Source of the DNA: JBLHKE01 sp047619485
Lineage (GTDB): Bacteria > Verrucomicrobiota > Verrucomicrobiia > Verrucomicrobiales > DEV007
DNA: 7,424 nucleotides
Direction of reading: 5' to 3'
Assembly: GCA_047619485.1 (NCBI GenBank)
Contig: JBLHKE010000377.1
Coordinates: 1-7,424, forward strand
The translations under genes were made by a program, and so were the position numbers. The notes beneath the pieces are model-generated. The model worked only from the letters and a program-made list of their open reading frames with translations. It had not been told where the DNA came from and searched no databases. Shown one piece after another: positions 6,654 to 7,424 of the stretch. Each line of letters begins with the position of its first letter. Position 1 is the first letter of the stretch.

Positions 6654-7037
6654 GTGGTCGGGTTGAAATTTCCTACCGTCAAGATAGCGCTCGCACTGGT
6701 GCTCCTCTCTGGGGTGCTATGGTTTTCGATGCTCGCCGTGCCCTTCGTGCCGCTGCCGCTCACCGGCGGGCAGAAGGGCGCGCTCGCTTTCGCGCTCTTC
6801 ATCGCTGCGGAAATCAGTTTCTGGGCAGGCGCCCTGCTCGTCGGCAAGCAGGTCATCTATCGCTATCTGGGAAAACTTTGGCCGTGGAAAAAGTCTCCCC
6901 CGGCCGATCCACTAGCGCCGTTTGCAGAATCCGGCGAGGAGGATCGCGACCAACAAGGTCCCGAGCCAGCGCTGCGGCCCGGCGACGAAAATCACCGCTC
7001 CGTTGACGATCATGAAGGCGAAGAACAAACGCAGTGA
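6654..7037 (+). CDS. Small two-helix membrane protein, transporter-suffix-like
   Basis: The protein is 127 residues long, with two predicted membrane helices at about 8-30 and 42-64. The hairpin between them (VPFVPLPLTGGQKG, 29-42) and the end of the second helix (ISFWAGALLVGKQVIYRYL, 54-72) resemble the small family named transporter suffix domain, normally about 75 residues. That family has no proven role; its name comes from occurrence at the ends of transporters. The domain ends near residue 80 (LWPWKK). The remaining acidic, low-complexity tail (87-127) lies wholly over the antisense 3' end of the neighbouring minus-strand gene, so it may be unselected read-on. Initiation is uncertain: the proposed start is a GTG at 6654, with a TTG at 6663 as alternative, no ATG nearby and no clear Shine-Dalgarno. 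I recognise the family from memory of its motif pattern. Confidence 0.65.
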   Translation: MVGLKFPTVKIALALVLLSGVLWFSMLAVPFVPLPLTGGQKGALAFALFIAAEISFWAGALLVGKQVIYRYLGKLWPWKKSPPADPLAPFAESGEEDRDQQGPEPALRPGDENHRSVDDHEGEEQTQ

Positions 7038-7406
7038 TTGATCGATCCACCCAGCCCGGCGGCGGTAGCGCTCTGGCGCGCACCACCACGCGATGATTTC
7101 CGCAAGCCAGACGGCGGTGAACAGGTGGTTCAGGTAGATCCCACCACCCCAGCGCATGCCGACGAGCGATTCGGTCTGCTGCGCCGTAAAATCGTAGGCC
7201 GCCGCATGGCTCCAGCCATGAAATCCGCCGAAGGCCAGAACCACGTGCAGGAGATAGAACCCGATCCCAAGCGCCCACGCGAGCCGTGGCCGTCCCGCAT
7301 CCCCCCCGCGCCCCGAGCGCCACGCGAGGCGCCCCACCTCGCCGGCCACGTAGAGTGCCAGAGCGAACCAGATCGTGCCGCGCATCGTCAGATCATAGGT
7401 GGTCAT
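6912..7406 (-). CDS. Unnamed conserved-looking multi-pass membrane protein
   Basis: I cannot name this 164-residue protein. It has about five hydrophobic segments: residues 10-28, 43-61, 88-108, 125-143 and 146-160. Between the second and third lies FHGWSHAAAYDFTAQQTES (62-80), with His63, His67 and a polar loop, followed by MRWGGGIYLNHLFTAVWLAE (84-103). The pattern FHxWSHAAAY, WGGGxYxNxLF and GPxRWLG looks like a recurring hypothetical family of planctomycetes and verrucomicrobia, but I know no assigned function. The ATG at 7404-7406 is chosen; an ATG seven codons later (7383-7385) also precedes the first helix. The start overlaps a possible upstream TGA in an ATGA arrangement, so the gene may be coupled to one beyond the right edge. 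Its 3' end overlaps the convergent membrane gene by 126 bp. The C-terminal RWLG region looks conserved, which supports this strand as the selected one in the overlap. Confidence 0.82.
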   Translation of the reverse strand: MTTYDLTMRGTIWFALALYVAGEVGRLAWRSGRGGDAGRPRLAWALGIGFYLLHVVLAFGGFHGWSHAAAYDFTAQQTESLVGMRWGGGIYLNHLFTAVWLAEIIAWWCAPERYRRRAGWIDQSLRLFFAFMIVNGAVIFVAGPQRWLGTLLVAILLAGFCKRR

Positions 7407-7424
7407 CGGCGTGCCCTACTATTT

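Noticed and set aside
6575..7006. Forward frame starting at TTG 6575 just after aggag
   Set aside because: The spacing from aggag is only about 2 nt, and the protein is Arg/Ala-rich, matching a shadow of the two-helix membrane protein read in another frame.
6853..7323. 156-codon minus-strand frame overlapping the multi-pass membrane gene
   Set aside because: It is the alternative frame of the same region, rich in Arg and Gly, while the chosen frame has clear membrane helices and conserved-looking motifs.

Overview
The window looks like chromosomal DNA from a Verrucomicrobiota or Planctomycetota bacterium (PVC group). The main reason is an adjacent pair of genes, one multi-domain DUF1587/1595/1592/1588/1585 haem-motif protein and one Tat-signal DUF1552 protein, which is greatly expanded in those phyla. 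A short PQQ-like beta-propeller beginning NWPGWRGPRGDG and the lack of clear Shine-Dalgarno sequences ahead of most genes agree with this. No rRNA, tRNA, mobile element, CRISPR array or phage gene was seen, so the assignment rests on protein families only.

Layout: positions 1-241 are apparently non-coding, with a small 9-bp tandem repeat and an 8-bp dyad. From 6342 down to 242 on the minus strand lie four codirectional genes. In transcription order they are a secreted PQQ-like beta-propeller (5107-6342), the secreted cytochrome-c-motif DUF1592-family protein (3093-5021), the Tat-exported DUF1552 protein (1692-3077) and a right-handed parallel beta-helix protein of the pectate-lyase-like fold (242-1585). 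Gaps are 85, 15 and 106 bp, so the DUF1592/DUF1552 pair is almost certainly cotranscribed and the rest plausibly is. A 311-bp divergent intergenic region (6343-6653) separates this cluster from a plus-strand gene for a small two-helix membrane protein resembling the transporter-suffix family (6654-7037). The 3' end of that gene overlaps, tail to tail by 126 bp, a minus-strand gene for an unnamed multi-pass membrane protein (6912-7406) that enters from the right edge, possibly coupled to a gene outside the window.

Working together: three of the four cluster products carry export signals (two Sec-like, one Tat) and one has two CxxCH motifs. The cluster can be read as an extracytoplasmic redox or substrate-processing module. 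A role in polysaccharide handling is often suggested for such PVC gene pairs because of their genomic company, but no biochemical role is established. The beta-helix protein has the fold of carbohydrate-active enzymes but no visible signal peptide, which is the main puzzle. This uncharacterised four-gene cluster is the best candidate here for a poorly described system.
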